Of a DNA stretch of 64,000 nucleotides, positions 52,146 to 60,467 are shown one piece after another. Origin of the DNA: Diaphorobacter nitroreducens (lineage in GTDB: Bacteria > Pseudomonadota > Gammaproteobacteria > Burkholderiales > Burkholderiaceae_C); the NCBI GenBank assembly GCA_003755025.1, contig RJVL01000002.1, positions 186,001-250,000 on the forward strand. The letters run 5' to 3'. Below the pieces are notes generated by a model. The model was not told the DNA's origin and did not search any database. It saw only the letters and a list, made by a program, of their open reading frames with translations. The first letter of the stretch is position 1, and every line of letters starts with the position of its first letter. The translations under genes and the position numbers were made by a program.

Positions 52146-53303
52146 TCAGGCGATGAAGCGGCCCGTGCTGCCCAGCACGCCCAGGTCGATGAAGCGCGAG
52201 CCCACGTAGGGCGCCTGGCCGCTGTAGTCCACCACGAAGCCGCCCAGGTCCAGGTTGCGGATGCCCGCCAGCGCCGCGCGCAGCTTGGGCTGGGTCACGT
52301 CCTTGCCGGCGCGGTCCAGGCCTTCGATGAGCACGCGCGCGTTCACGTAGGCCTCCAGGCTGCCTTGCGAGAACTCGCTCTTGCCCTGCGCGCGCATGGC
52401 GGACTGGTAGTCGCGCACCAGCTGCAGCTTGGCGCGGTTGGGGTCGGGCACGATCATGGACAGCGCGAGGCCGCTGCCGTCCTCGCCCAGCTGGCCCAGG
52501 CTGGCGCTGGGCAGCGTCACGCTCAGGCCGGCCATGAGCACGCCGGGCGATTCCTTCTTGATGCCGCGCACCAGGCCCACGGACACCGTGCCCGCGGTCG
52601 CCAGCAGAACGGCCGAGGGGCGCGCCGCGGCCACGGCCTGCAGCACCTGCGGCAGGTTCTTGCCGTCGGTGGCCACGGCCACCTGCACGGCGGGCTTCAT
52701 GTTCAGTGCCGCCAGGGCGCGCGTGGCGTCCTCCAGCATTTCGCGGCCGTAGCCGTTGTCCAGGTACACCACACCGATGCCCTTCAGGCCCATGCCCGCC
52801 AGGCGCTGGATGAGGCGCTGCACCTCGTCGGTGTAGCTGGCGCGCACATGGAACACGTTGCGCGTGCTCTTGCGCAGCGACGACGCGCCCGTGATCGGCG
52901 CCACGTAAGGAATACCGGCCTCTTCCACCAGCGGCACGATGGCCGCGTTGTTGGGCGTGCCCACGCACGACAGCAGCGCCAGTGCACTGCCCTGGCCGAT
53001 GATCTGCTTGACGTTGGCCAGCGTGCGCTCGGGGTCATAGGCGTCGTCCACCATCTGCAGCTGCAGCGTGCGCCCATGCACACCGCCGCGCGCGTTGGCC
53101 TGCGCGAAAGCAGCGCCCGCGCCCAGCTGGATGTCGGTGCCAAAGCCCAGCAGCGGGCCGCTCATGGCGGCCGAGCAGCCGATCGAGAGGGCCTTGGCGG
53201 ACACGCCTGGCGCGTCCTGCGCACGGGCCGGGAGCACGAAGGCCGGCGCGGCCGCGAGGGCGGCGGCTCGGCCGGCTTGGAGGACAAACTGGCGGCGTTG
53301 CAT
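52146..53303 (-). CDS. LivJ-type ABC transporter substrate-binding protein
   Basis: A 385-residue periplasmic binding protein. The frame extends to 53477, but the match begins MQRRQFVLQAGRAAALAAAP at 53303, a signal peptide with cleavage near LPARAQD. The mature part has the family pattern IGCSAAMSGPLLGFGTDIQL, VGTPNNAAIVPLVEEAGIPY and YLDNGYGREMLEDATRAL. The MQRRQF-type start with two arginines could be a Tat signal. It is an orphan without transporter genes, like the protein at 26981, and probably binds an amino acid or aromatic acid. Confidence 0.88.
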   Translation of the reverse strand: MQRRQFVLQAGRAAALAAAPAFVLPARAQDAPGVSAKALSIGCSAAMSGPLLGFGTDIQLGAGAAFAQANARGGVHGRTLQLQMVDDAYDPERTLANVKQIIGQGSALALLSCVGTPNNAAIVPLVEEAGIPYVAPITGASSLRKSTRNVFHVRASYTDEVQRLIQRLAGMGLKGIGVVYLDNGYGREMLEDATRALAALNMKPAVQVAVATDGKNLPQVLQAVAAARPSAVLLATAGTVSVGLVRGIKKESPGVLMAGLSVTLPSASLGQLGEDGSGLALSMIVPDPNRAKLQLVRDYQSAMRAQGKSEFSQGSLEAYVNARVLIEGLDRAGKDVTQPKLRAALAGIRNLDLGGFVVDYSGQAPYVGSRFIDLGVLGSTGRFIA

Positions 53304-53526
53304 GGTCAAAGGAATGTGTGGGTTGGATGGGAAGGCTGCCCCGCGGCGCCCCGGCCCGCTGATGGGCCACGCAAAGCACTGCGCACGGGAAACGGATAAG
53401 CTCCAAACGAGCAAACCGGTCGATTCTGGGCGCGTGGAGGTTGCAACTTCCGCCACCGAGCCCACCAATCGTGCCAAAGCCCGGCGCCGCTGCCGGGCGC
53501 AGCCCTGATGTGAGACCCCTCAGCCC

Positions 53527-53949
53527 ATGTCCCTCTGGAAAAAACCCACCACCCTCGCGCTGCTCACCGCCTCCAGCGCCAACACCGCCGTGAGCCACCT
53601 GGGCATCGAGTTCACCGAAGTCGGCGACGACTTCCTGCGCGCGCGCGTGCCCGTGGACGAGCGCACGCGCCAGCCCTTCGGCCTGCTGCACGGCGGCGTG
53701 AGCGTGGTGCTGGCCGAGACACTGGGCTCGGTGGGCGCCTACCACGCCAGCCCCGAGGGCTGGCTGGCCGTGGGCCTGGACATCAACGCCAACCACCTGC
53801 GCGCCGCCAGGAGCGGATGGGTCACGGGCACGGCCCGGCCGGTGCACATCGGCAAGACCACACAGGTCTGGCAGATCGACATGGTGAACGACGCGGGCGA
53901 GCTGACCTGCGTGTCGCGCATCACCATGGCGATGCTGGCGCCGAAATAA
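53527..53949 (+). CDS. Hotdog-fold thioesterase (PaaI / EntH-like)
   Basis: A 140-residue single hotdog domain. GLLHGGVSVVLAETLGSVGA (about 57-76) carries the HGG and the catalytic Glu of the EntH/MenI group, and VGLDINANHLRAARSGWVTG forms the second half. These enzymes hydrolyse acyl-CoA or aryl-CoA thioesters, releasing CoA from stalled pathways. It lies divergent from the LivJ-type gene. The last gene before a duplicated intergenic region, it has no obvious partner. Confidence 0.88.
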   Translation: MSLWKKPTTLALLTASSANTAVSHLGIEFTEVGDDFLRARVPVDERTRQPFGLLHGGVSVVLAETLGSVGAYHASPEGWLAVGLDINANHLRAARSGWVTGTARPVHIGKTTQVWQIDMVNDAGELTCVSRITMAMLAPK

Positions 53950-53989
53950 AGGCATCCCCCTGAGGCGCTGCGCGGCGTCTGCTGGCGTG

Positions 53990-54128
53990 GCCTGCTCTGC
54001 GGCCTTCGGAAGGGCAGCGTGACGAGGGATCGCGCGCCGGCACCGTTCCTGGCCTCAGCGGGAACATGGGTCCAATCGGGGTGTAACGCTTGATGGGTAA
54101 ACGACAGAAGCTACTTTTTTAATAGCAA
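53990..54128. repeat. Intergenic duplication, copy A
   Basis: About 140 bp similar in order and spacing to 54197-54352: GGCCTGCTCTGCGGCCTTCG, GCGCGCCGGC, GTCCAATCG, a CGCTTGA block and GAAGCTACTTTTTTAATAGC occur in the same order in both. The two copies have diverged considerably. Confidence 0.65.
54082..54127 (-). repeat. Dispersed AGCGCTT repeat, copy 12
   Basis: Minus strand: GCTATTAAAAAAGTAGCTTC, then a degenerate arm CATCAAGCGTTAC. It is the repeat part of duplication copy A. Confidence 0.65.
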
Positions 54129-54196
54129 CACCACCCCACTCGCGCCCAAAGACAGCGCCTGCGGCCCACAGCCCGCTCCGCGCGTTTGCCAGGGGG

Positions 54197-54352
54197 GCCT
54201 GCGCTGCGGCTTTCGGAAGGTTGGAGCGCGGTGATGGGTTGCGCGCCGGCGCACCTGCCGCGTTGCGGTGACTTATGCGCCCCATCGTGTTATGCGTCCA
54301 ATCGTGCCGCAGCGCTTGACCAGTCTGCGCTGTCAGCTACTTATTCAGTAGC
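54197..54352. repeat. Intergenic duplication, copy B
   Basis: Partner of copy A: GGCCTGCGCTGCGGCTTTCG, TTGCGCGCCGGC, GCGTCCAATCG, a CGCTTGA block and CAGCTACTTATTCAGTAGC. Its right end includes the stop codon of the cobalamin adenosyltransferase gene, so copy A looks like a duplicate of that gene's 3' flank. Confidence 0.65.
54309..54352 (-). repeat. Dispersed AGCGCTT repeat, copy 13
   Basis: Minus strand: TACTGAATAAGTAGCTGACA, then GCGCAGACTGGTCAAGCGCT. The last codons and TAA stop of the adenosyltransferase (54341) lie within it. Confidence 0.75.
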
Positions 54353-54913
54353 ATCGTTCTGGCGTGCCAGGCGCTCGCTCTTCCAGTAGACCTCGCTGCC
54401 GCCGTCCATGCGGTTGAGCGCGCGCGAGAGCACGAACAGCAGGTCGGACAGGCGGTTCAGGTACTGGCGCGGCGCGGGGCGCATGGTCTCGTGCTGCTGC
54501 AGCGCCACCACGGCGCGCTCGGCACGGCGGGCCACCGTGCGGCACACATGGGCCTGGCAGGCGGCGCGCGTGCCCGCGGGCAGGATGAATTCCAGCAGCC
54601 GCGGCAGCTCGGCGTTGTAGCGCGCGAGCGCGTTGTCCAGCTGCAGCAGCGCATCGTCCTTGAGCAGCTCGTAGCCGGGCATGGACAGCTCGCCGCCCAG
54701 GTTGAACAGCTGGTGCTGCACGTCGATCAGCAGCTCGCGCATGTCCGCGGGCAGCGGCTCGCACAGGAGCAGGCCGATGTGGGAGTTGAGCTCGTCCACG
54801 TCGCCCATGGCCTGCGGGCGGCCGCTGGCCTTGGACACGCGGGTGTTGTCGCCCAGGCCCGTGGACCCGTCGTCGCCGGTGCGCGTGGCGATTTGTGTCA
54901 GTCTGTTTCCCAT
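54341..54913 (-). CDS. PduO-type cob(I)alamin adenosyltransferase
   Basis: A 190-residue enzyme making adenosylcobalamin from cob(I)alamin and ATP. IATRTGDDGSTGLGDNTRVS (about 8-27) is the ATP-binding P-loop-like motif of PduO-type enzymes, and RTVARRAERAVVALQQHE with YLNRLSDLLFVLSRALNR (about 130-175) is the conserved C-terminal helix region. Although the frame is open to 55600, similarity starts at MGNRLTQIATR. It indicates use of adenosylcobalamin; B12 is also relevant to the MetH module and the radical SAM protein in this window. The C-terminal codons and stop lie in a dispersed repeat. Confidence 0.92.
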   Translation of the reverse strand: MGNRLTQIATRTGDDGSTGLGDNTRVSKASGRPQAMGDVDELNSHIGLLLCEPLPADMRELLIDVQHQLFNLGGELSMPGYELLKDDALLQLDNALARYNAELPRLLEFILPAGTRAACQAHVCRTVARRAERAVVALQQHETMRPAPRQYLNRLSDLLFVLSRALNRMDGGSEVYWKSERLARQNDATE

Positions 54914-55068
54914 GGCGCGTTTCCTCCTCATTCGGGGCCGGGGCGACGATTGTGCGTTACATCCGCCGGGCCATTGTGGAGACGGGCAACAGCGGGCAAA
55001 AGTGCTGGCTGCGGCATCCATGCTGCGGTGCAATGAAGGCCTGTTCAACTTCCACCGGAGCCGAATCG

Positions 55069-55443
55069 ATGCCTCACACACCGCAACGACGCACCCTCCC
55101 CTCCTTCGATGCCCGCAGCGTGATGCTGTTTGCGGCGCTGACCGTGGGCGGTGCGGCGGCGCAGGCCCAGACGCCCAGCGCCCCCTCCGCACAACCGCAG
55201 TACCAGACGGGGCCGGGCCAAGCCACAACGCAGCCCAAAGCGACCTTTGGCGGCAGCAGCACGGCCACGCCCAGCGGCAGCAGCGCCAGCGCCTTTGAAC
55301 GCGCCGATGCCAACCGCGACGGCCAGCTGAGCAGCGCCGAGGCGGGCCAGCTACCCGCCATCGCCAACCGCTTCCAGGCGCTGGACAAGGACAAGAACGG
55401 CAGTCTGTCCCGCACCGAATTCGAGGCCGGCAGCCGGTCTTGA
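55069..55443 (+). CDS. Secreted EF-hand calcium-binding protein
   Basis: A 124-residue exported protein starting MPHTPQRRTLPSFDARSVML at an ATG after CCGGAG, with a signal segment (VMLFAALTVGGAAAQA). A low-complexity Pro/Thr/Ser region (about 32-75) is followed by two EF-hand loops: DANRDGQLSSAE (about 83-94) and DKDKNGSLSRTE (about 108-119). Both have the D-x-N/D-x-D/N-G pattern with an acidic twelfth residue, so calcium binding is likely. Periplasmic or extracellular. Such short EF-hand proteins are common in Betaproteobacteria and their roles are mostly unknown. Confidence 0.85.
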   Translation: MPHTPQRRTLPSFDARSVMLFAALTVGGAAAQAQTPSAPSAQPQYQTGPGQATTQPKATFGGSSTATPSGSSASAFERADANRDGQLSSAEAGQLPAIANRFQALDKDKNGSLSRTEFEAGSRS

Positions 55444-55555
55444 CGCTTAAAGGGACGGGCATGGTCAAGCATTGATTACGCACCCTTCGAGCGCAACGCC
55501 GTACCCGTCCTGGGCGGCCCGTCTGGGCGACCCCGTCCTCTCGGGCCGCCACCAC

Positions 55556-55596
55556 CCCCCGCCTGCACTGTCCTCCAGGGTGCGGGCGGGGTTTTT
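55556..55596 (+). terminator. Terminator after the EF-hand gene
   Basis: CCCCGCCTGCAC pairs with GTGCGGGCGGGG around a short loop, followed by TTTTTCC. It is 113 bp from the EF-hand stop, so a long 3' leader is implied. Confidence 0.7.
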
Positions 55597-55724
55597 CCAT
55601 GGATACACGCTAAATCGGCCTTTCGCCACAGGCCGACCATGGTGGACTCTCAACACGCGGCCCGCAGGCCGCAGCCCGGACTTCTAGAATGGCCGCCACC
55701 CACGCGCCTTGAAGGAAGCCCGCC

Positions 55725-57149
55725 ATGAACGCCCCCGCGACCACCGCCCATCTGCAACCCCTGACCACGCCGCGCCCCGTGCCGCAGGCGATGCTGGACG
55801 CGCTGGCCGCACGCTTTGGCGCGCAGTACTCGGCGGCGCAGGCGGTGTGCGAGCAGCATGGGCGCGACGAGGGCTCGCTACAGGCGCCCCCGCCGGCGGC
55901 CGTGGTGTTTGCCGAGAGCACGCAGGACGTGCAGGACGCCGTGCGCCTGGCCGCGCAGTACGGCGTGCCAGTGATCCCCTACGGCGCGGGCTCGTCGCTC
56001 GAAGGGCACTTGCTGGCCGTCCAGGGCGGCATCAGCATCGACATGGGCCGCATGAACCGGGTGCTGTCCGTTGACGCCGATGACCTCACCGTGACCGTGC
56101 AGCCCGGTATCACGCGCAAGCAGCTCAATGAGGCGATCAAGGACACGGGCCTGTTCTTCCCCATCGACCCCGGCGCCGACGCCAGCATCGGCGGCATGGC
56201 CGCCACGCGCGCCAGCGGCACCAATGCCGTGCGCTACGGCACCATGCGCGAGAACGTGCTGGCGCTGGAGGTGGTCACCGCCCGTGGCGAGGTGATCCGC
56301 ACCGGCACGCGCGCCAAGAAGAGCAGCGCCGGCTACGACCTCACGCGCCTGATGGTGGGCAGCGAGGGCACGCTGGGCCTGTTCACCGAGGTCACCGTGC
56401 GCCTGTACCCGCTGCCCGAGGCGGTGAGCGCGGCGATCTGCTCGTTCCCCACCATCGAGGCCGCCGTGCGCACGGTGATCCAGACCATCCAGCTCGGTGT
56501 GCCGATCGCGCGCGTGGAGCTCATCGACGCCAACAGCGTGCGCATGGTCAACGCCCACAGCAAGCTCCGTCTGCGCGAGGAGCCACTGCTGCTGATGGAA
56601 TTCCATGGCTCGCCCGCCGGCGTGCAGGAACAGGCCGAGGTGGTGCAGGACATTGCACGCGAATGGGACGGCAACGCGTTTGAATGGGCCACCACGCCCG
56701 AGGAGCGCACGCGCCTGTGGACCGCGCGGCACAACGCCTACTTTGCCGCCGTACAGAGCCGCCCGGGCTGCAAGGCCATCAGCACCGACACCTGCGTGCC
56801 CATCAGCCGCCTGGCCGACTGCCTGCTCGACTCCGTGGCCGAGGCCGACGCGAGCGGCATCCCCTACTTCCTGGTGGGCCACGTGGGCGACGGCAACTTC
56901 CACTTCGGCTACCTGCTGGACCCGGCCGTCCCCGCCGAGCGCGAGACAGCCGAGCGGCTCAACCACCAGCTCGTGGCGCGCGCGCTGCGCCTGGGCGGCA
57001 CCTGCACCGGCGAGCACGGCGTGGGCGTGCACAAGATGGGCTTTCTGGTGGACGAGGCCGGCGAGGGCGCGGTGGAGATGATGCGCGCCATCAAGCGCGC
57101 GCTGGACCCGCAGAACATCCTCAATCCGGGCAAGATCTTCGCGCTATAG
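55725..57149 (+). CDS. FAD-linked D-lactate/glycolate-type dehydrogenase
   Basis: A 474-residue FAD-binding oxidase of the GlcD/D-lactate dehydrogenase (LDHD) family. The PCMH-type FAD domain (about 57-235) includes GVPVIPYGAGSSLEGHL and FFPIDPGADASIGGMAATRA. The C-terminal half has VGHVGDGNFHFGYLLD (about 385-400) and CTGEHGVGVHKMGFL (about 427-441), typical catalytic and metal-binding blocks. It probably oxidises D-lactate or another D-2-hydroxy acid, passing electrons to a quinone or cytochrome c. It lacks the glcE/glcF partners of glycolate oxidase, which favours D-lactate. Confidence 0.9.
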   Translation: MNAPATTAHLQPLTTPRPVPQAMLDALAARFGAQYSAAQAVCEQHGRDEGSLQAPPPAAVVFAESTQDVQDAVRLAAQYGVPVIPYGAGSSLEGHLLAVQGGISIDMGRMNRVLSVDADDLTVTVQPGITRKQLNEAIKDTGLFFPIDPGADASIGGMAATRASGTNAVRYGTMRENVLALEVVTARGEVIRTGTRAKKSSAGYDLTRLMVGSEGTLGLFTEVTVRLYPLPEAVSAAICSFPTIEAAVRTVIQTIQLGVPIARVELIDANSVRMVNAHSKLRLREEPLLLMEFHGSPAGVQEQAEVVQDIAREWDGNAFEWATTPEERTRLWTARHNAYFAAVQSRPGCKAISTDTCVPISRLADCLLDSVAEADASGIPYFLVGHVGDGNFHFGYLLDPAVPAERETAERLNHQLVARALRLGGTCTGEHGVGVHKMGFLVDEAGEGAVEMMRAIKRALDPQNILNPGKIFAL

Positions 57150-57180
57150 CCTGCGCCGCGGCGGCCGCGCGGGCACTCCT

Positions 57181-57231
57181 GATTCAATAGCTGCAAGCGC
57201 TTGCTGCATAAGCGCTAGGGCCTTTTTTACC
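57181..57231 (+). repeat. Dispersed AGCGCTT repeat, copy 14
   Basis: TTCAATAGCTGCAAGCGCTT, then GCATAAGCGCTAGGGCC and a T-run. One of the best-preserved copies, 32 bp after the dehydrogenase stop and in the same direction. Confidence 0.9.
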
Positions 57232-57266
57232 CTTGTTTTCCGCACAACGGGCCCGAGCGCGCGGGC

Positions 57267-57300
57267 AATAAAAAGCCCAGCCGGTCCGCGGCCGGGCTGG
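57267..57300 (-). terminator. Terminator of wrbA
   Basis: On the minus strand CCAGCCCGGCC pairs imperfectly with CCGGCTGGGC, followed by TTTTTATT. It lies 61 bp beyond the wrbA stop. Confidence 0.8.
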
Positions 57301-57360
57301 TGGCAGGCGCTCCGCTACCCGGCACCACGCGGGCCACGCCGCGCGGCACCGGCGCGGCTT

Positions 57361-57963
57361 TCAGGCGCCGAACAGCTTGTTGGCCGTCTCGGCCACCAGA
57401 CGGCCCTGGAAGCGTGCGCCGTCCAGCTCGGTCGCGCTGGGCTGGCGCTGGCCCTGGCCGCCGGCGATGGTGGTCGCACCGTAGGGGGCGCCGCCCACCA
57501 CTTCGTCCAGCGTCATCTGGCCCTGGAAGCTGTAGGGCAGGCCCACGATCACCATGCCGAAGTGCAGCAGGTTGGTGATGATGGAAAACAACGTCGTCTC
57601 CTGCCCGCCGTGCTGCGTGGCGGTGGAGGTGAACGCCGCGCCCACCTTGCCGTTGAGGGCGCCGCGCGCCCACAGGCCGCCCGCCTGGTCGAGGAAGCTG
57701 CCCATCTGCGAGGGCATGCGGCCAAAGCGCGTGGGCGCGCCGACGATGATCGCGTCGTAGTTTTCCAGCTCGGCCACGGTGGCGACGGGTGCGGACTGGT
57801 CCAGCTTGAAGTGCGCGGACCGGGCAATCTCCTGCGGCACCGTTTCGGGCACGCGCTTCACGTCCACCGTGGCACCGGCAGAGCGCGCGCCTTCGGCGAC
57901 GGCCTGCGCCATGGTTTCGAGATGGCCGTAAGTCGAGTAGTAGAGAACGAGTACCTTGGACAT
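57361..57963 (-). CDS. wrbA: WrbA-type NAD(P)H:quinone oxidoreductase
   Basis: A 200-residue flavodoxin-like protein. [20 protein letters not shown] (about 4-23) is the FMN phosphate-binding loop, [20 protein letters not shown] (about 76-95) and [20 protein letters not shown] (about 109-128) are WrbA signature blocks. It is a tetrameric two-electron quinone reductase that avoids semiquinone formation under oxidative stress. Length matches E. coli WrbA (198 residues). Its ribosome site is AAAGGGAAAGTC. Confidence 0.94.
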   Translation of the reverse strand: MSKVLVLYYSTYGHLETMAQAVAEGARSAGATVDVKRVPETVPQEIARSAHFKLDQSAPVATVAELENYDAIIVGAPTRFGRMPSQMGSFLDQAGGLWARGALNGKVGAAFTSTATQHGGQETTLFSIITNLLHFGMVIVGLPYSFQGQMTLDEVVGGAPYGATTIAGGQGQRQPSATELDGARFQGRLVAETANKLFGA

Positions 57964-58101
57964 GACTTTCCCTTTTCAAGAACGCTTGTGCAGCCACAAG
58001 CAGCATGGCAGGCAGCGCGCGCAGCACCCCGCCGCCTTCATGGGCCAGCACACGCAGGCACCCCGCTCCAGCAGGCGCCACCGGCGCTGGTTCGATCTCA
58101 C

Positions 58102-58845
58102 TTAACCACCCCGGTCCTGCGCCGCGCGGTGCGGGCGCACCCGGGCAGCCAGGCAGCGCACGTAGTCATCGCGGATGCCCAAGAGGTCGAGTTGGCACGC
58201 CAGCTGGTCCAGGTAGTCGCGGTTGCTGCCCACGCTGCCCTGCGCGCTGGCGATGATGGCCGCGGTGTCGTCCAGCGATAGCCCGCCGCGGTGCAGCGGG
58301 TGCGCGGTGTTGGCGGACAGCACCAGCGCGCGCACACCGCCCTGCGGCGTGTGCAGCGGTTGAAAGCCCGGGCAGTAGCTGCCGTGGATCATTTCGCGCC
58401 GCCACAGCATGCGCGACTCCCGCTCCAGCAGCGCCTGCGGAATGCGGAATGCCAACCCCTCGCAGTCACCCACGCCGCGCTGCAGCGTGAGCACCAGCCC
58501 CGGGCTGTCGGGTGTACCGCGGCCGATCGTGGTGGCCAGCGCGAACCGGCGCGCATGGTCCGCGAGCCGGGCGCGGCGCACCTCATCAAAGTGGATGGCG
58601 GGGTTCCACATCAGCGAGCCGTAGGCAAACACCCAGAGGTCGCACCCCTCGCTCTGCGCCAGCACGGCCTGGCGTGAGCGCTCGACCACGTCATCGGGCA
58701 GCCGCCAGTCGGCGGACAGGCCCTGCTGGCGCGCCTGCGCATCCCAGGCGGCGAGCACCTCGTCGGTCAGGCGCAGCCCGCTGGCCTGGGGCGGCGTGAG
58801 CCGTCCTTGCAGTTCGGGCAGGTGCCTGAAGGCGTGGGGTTCCAT
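58102..58845 (-). CDS. chaC: Glutathione-specific gamma-glutamylcyclotransferase ChaC
   Basis: A 247-residue ChaC-family protein. WVFAYGSLMWNPAIHFDEVR (about 71-90) contains the YGSL substrate-binding loop. ATTIGRGTPDSPGLVLTLQR, the catalytic-region MLWRREMIHGSYCPGFQPLH, and ASAQGSVGSNRDYLDQLACQ near the C-terminus follow the E. coli ChaC pattern. It should cleave glutathione to 5-oxoproline and Cys-Gly. A longer N-terminal extension (about 55 residues) than in E. coli ChaC is present. It is separated from wrbA by 138 bp. Confidence 0.9.
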   Translation of the reverse strand: MEPHAFRHLPELQGRLTPPQASGLRLTDEVLAAWDAQARQQGLSADWRLPDDVVERSRQAVLAQSEGCDLWVFAYGSLMWNPAIHFDEVRRARLADHARRFALATTIGRGTPDSPGLVLTLQRGVGDCEGLAFRIPQALLERESRMLWRREMIHGSYCPGFQPLHTPQGGVRALVLSANTAHPLHRGGLSLDDTAAIIASAQGSVGSNRDYLDQLACQLDLLGIRDDYVRCLAARVRPHRAAQDRGG

Positions 58846-59105
58846 GGGTGGGGTCGATGCAGAACCGGGGGGAAGGAGCGGGCGCGTACGCTGGAGAACG
58901 GCGCGGCGGCGCGCCGCTCGTCACTGCGGTTCACTGTATTTCGCATCCACCGCTTGATCAATGGGCCAGAGCGCATCACACCGTCCTGCATAACCGCCGA
59001 ATGCAGGCTGCGGCGAACGCTTGCCGCCCCGCGCCCAGCGGCAGGAGAACCGCCACGCCGGTATGCGCGGCGCAGGGCTTGCCCTGGAGGGCGCGCCAGC
59101 GCTCC
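58846..59105. other. Intergenic region without recognised features
   Basis: With the adjacent repeat, this fills the 315 bp between chaC and the MFS gene. It should contain the chaC promoter. No convincing small ORF, hairpin or motif was seen. Confidence 0.4.
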
Positions 59106-59152
59106 TGTTTCAATAGCTATTAGCGCTTGCTACGTAAGCGCTGGAAGCCCCC
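59106..59152 (+). repeat. Dispersed AGCGCTT repeat, copy 15
   Basis: GTTTCAATAGCTATTAGCGC, then the inverted arm TACGTAAGCGCTGGAAGCC. Well preserved, opposite in direction to the MFS gene whose stop lies 9 bp away. Confidence 0.9.
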
Positions 59153-59160
59153 TACACCTA

Positions 59161-60408
59161 TCACGCAGCCTGCGCCTGGCGTCGCGCCACGCCACCGCCC
59201 ACCAGTGCCGCCGAGACCACACTCAGCACCAGCGCCAGGGCCGAACCGTAGAAGATGTCGGCGGTCTGCCCGCGGTCCAGCAGCACGCCAAACAACGGCG
59301 CCGCGACGGAAAAGCCCAGGTCCAGCCCCGAATACACCGTGCCGTACACGCGGCCCGTGGCGCCGGGGGGCGCGGCGCGCTTGATGAGCATGTCGCGCGA
59401 CGGGCCGGCAATGCCCACGCCCATGCCCGCCAGCGCCGCCACGGCCAGCGCCACCGTGCCCGGCAGTGCGCCCAGCCCCACCAGCACCAGCAGCGCGGCG
59501 GAGGCCATCAGGCAGATGCTGATGGTCTTTTCCAGCCGCACCACGCGGCCCACGAGGAAGCCACCGATCACCATGCCCACGGCGCTGCACAGCATGTAGC
59601 CCGTGACCACCATGGAGGTCAGCGACAGCGGCATGTCGTACATCCGCTGCAGCGCCGGGGCGGCAAAGCTCTGGATGGCGCTGAGCGAGCAGGTGCTCCA
59701 GAAGAAGAACGAAAAGCACAGCCACACGGCCGGGAGCTTGAGGAAGGCCATGGGGTGTTCCTGCGCGTGCGCGCTGCCCGTGGCGCCCTTGGCCGGCGCA
59801 TGCGCCCAGGCGCCCTGACGGTCGTCCAGCGCGTCGCGGTTCCACACCATGACGGCCAGCACCACCAGGGCCAGCGCACCGCCGCTCAGGCAGGCCATGC
59901 GCCAGGATCCCGTGGCCGTGGCAATGCCCGCCATGAACAGCGGCGCGGTGGCCCAGCCCAGGTTGCCCGAGATGCCGTGCACCGAGAAGCCGTGGCCCAG
60001 CCGCGCGGGCGACACGCGCTTGTTGAGGATGGTGAAGTCCACCGGGTGGAACGGCGCATTGCCCAGGCCCGCCAGCACCGACGCCACCACCAGGCCCAGG
60101 TAGCCGCTGGCGCTGCCCGCGGTGAGGCCCGCCAGCGCAAAGCTGGCCAGCGCGGCGAACAGCACCGGGCGTGCGCCCACGCGGTCCACCAGGAAGCCCG
60201 ACAGCGCCTGGCCCACGCCGGAGACCACGAAGAACACCGAGACCAGCAGCCCCAATTCGGAATAGCTGTAGCCGAACTCCGCGATCAGGAACGGAAACAG
60301 CGGCGGCAGCAGCAGGTGAAAGAAGTGCGAGGAGCCGTGCGCAAGGCCGATCAGGCCAATGGTGCGCGCGTCCTGGCGCAGGGTGGGGGCAGCAGTCGTC
60401 ATGGGCAT
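59161..60408 (-). CDS. MFS transporter, fosmidomycin-resistance (Fsr)-like
   Basis: A 415-residue inner-membrane protein with 12 transmembrane segments. GLIGLAHGSSHFFHLLLPPL opens the protein, characteristic of the Fsr-like group; SGFLVDRVGARPVLF (about 69-83) is the motif A region. A charged cytoplasmic loop (RQGAWAHAPAKGATGSAHAQ) separates the two halves. Starts at 60408 and 60402 are both possible. It is divergent from an AraC regulator, sharing 59 bp that contain an inverted repeat. This layout resembles the nimT-nimR drug-efflux pair; the substrate is unknown. Confidence 0.88.
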   Translation of the reverse strand: MPMTTAAPTLRQDARTIGLIGLAHGSSHFFHLLLPPLFPFLIAEFGYSYSELGLLVSVFFVVSGVGQALSGFLVDRVGARPVLFAALASFALAGLTAGSASGYLGLVVASVLAGLGNAPFHPVDFTILNKRVSPARLGHGFSVHGISGNLGWATAPLFMAGIATATGSWRMACLSGGALALVVLAVMVWNRDALDDRQGAWAHAPAKGATGSAHAQEHPMAFLKLPAVWLCFSFFFWSTCSLSAIQSFAAPALQRMYDMPLSLTSMVVTGYMLCSAVGMVIGGFLVGRVVRLEKTISICLMASAALLVLVGLGALPGTVALAVAALAGMGVGIAGPSRDMLIKRAAPPGATGRVYGTVYSGLDLGFSVAAPLFGVLLDRGQTADIFYGSALALVLSVVSAALVGGGVARRQAQAA

Positions 60409-60429
60409 GATCTTAGGCAAGGCAGTCCC

Positions 60430-60451
60430 GGCCGATATACGATAGTCGGCC
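60430..60451. promoter_or_regulatory. Inverted repeat in the MFS / AraC divergent promoter
   Basis: GGCCGA-N10-TCGGCC at 60430-60435 and 60446-60451, centred in the 59-bp intergenic region. It is the likely operator of the AraC regulator. Confidence 0.6.
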
Positions 60452-60467
60452 AATTGCTGTCGCGATC

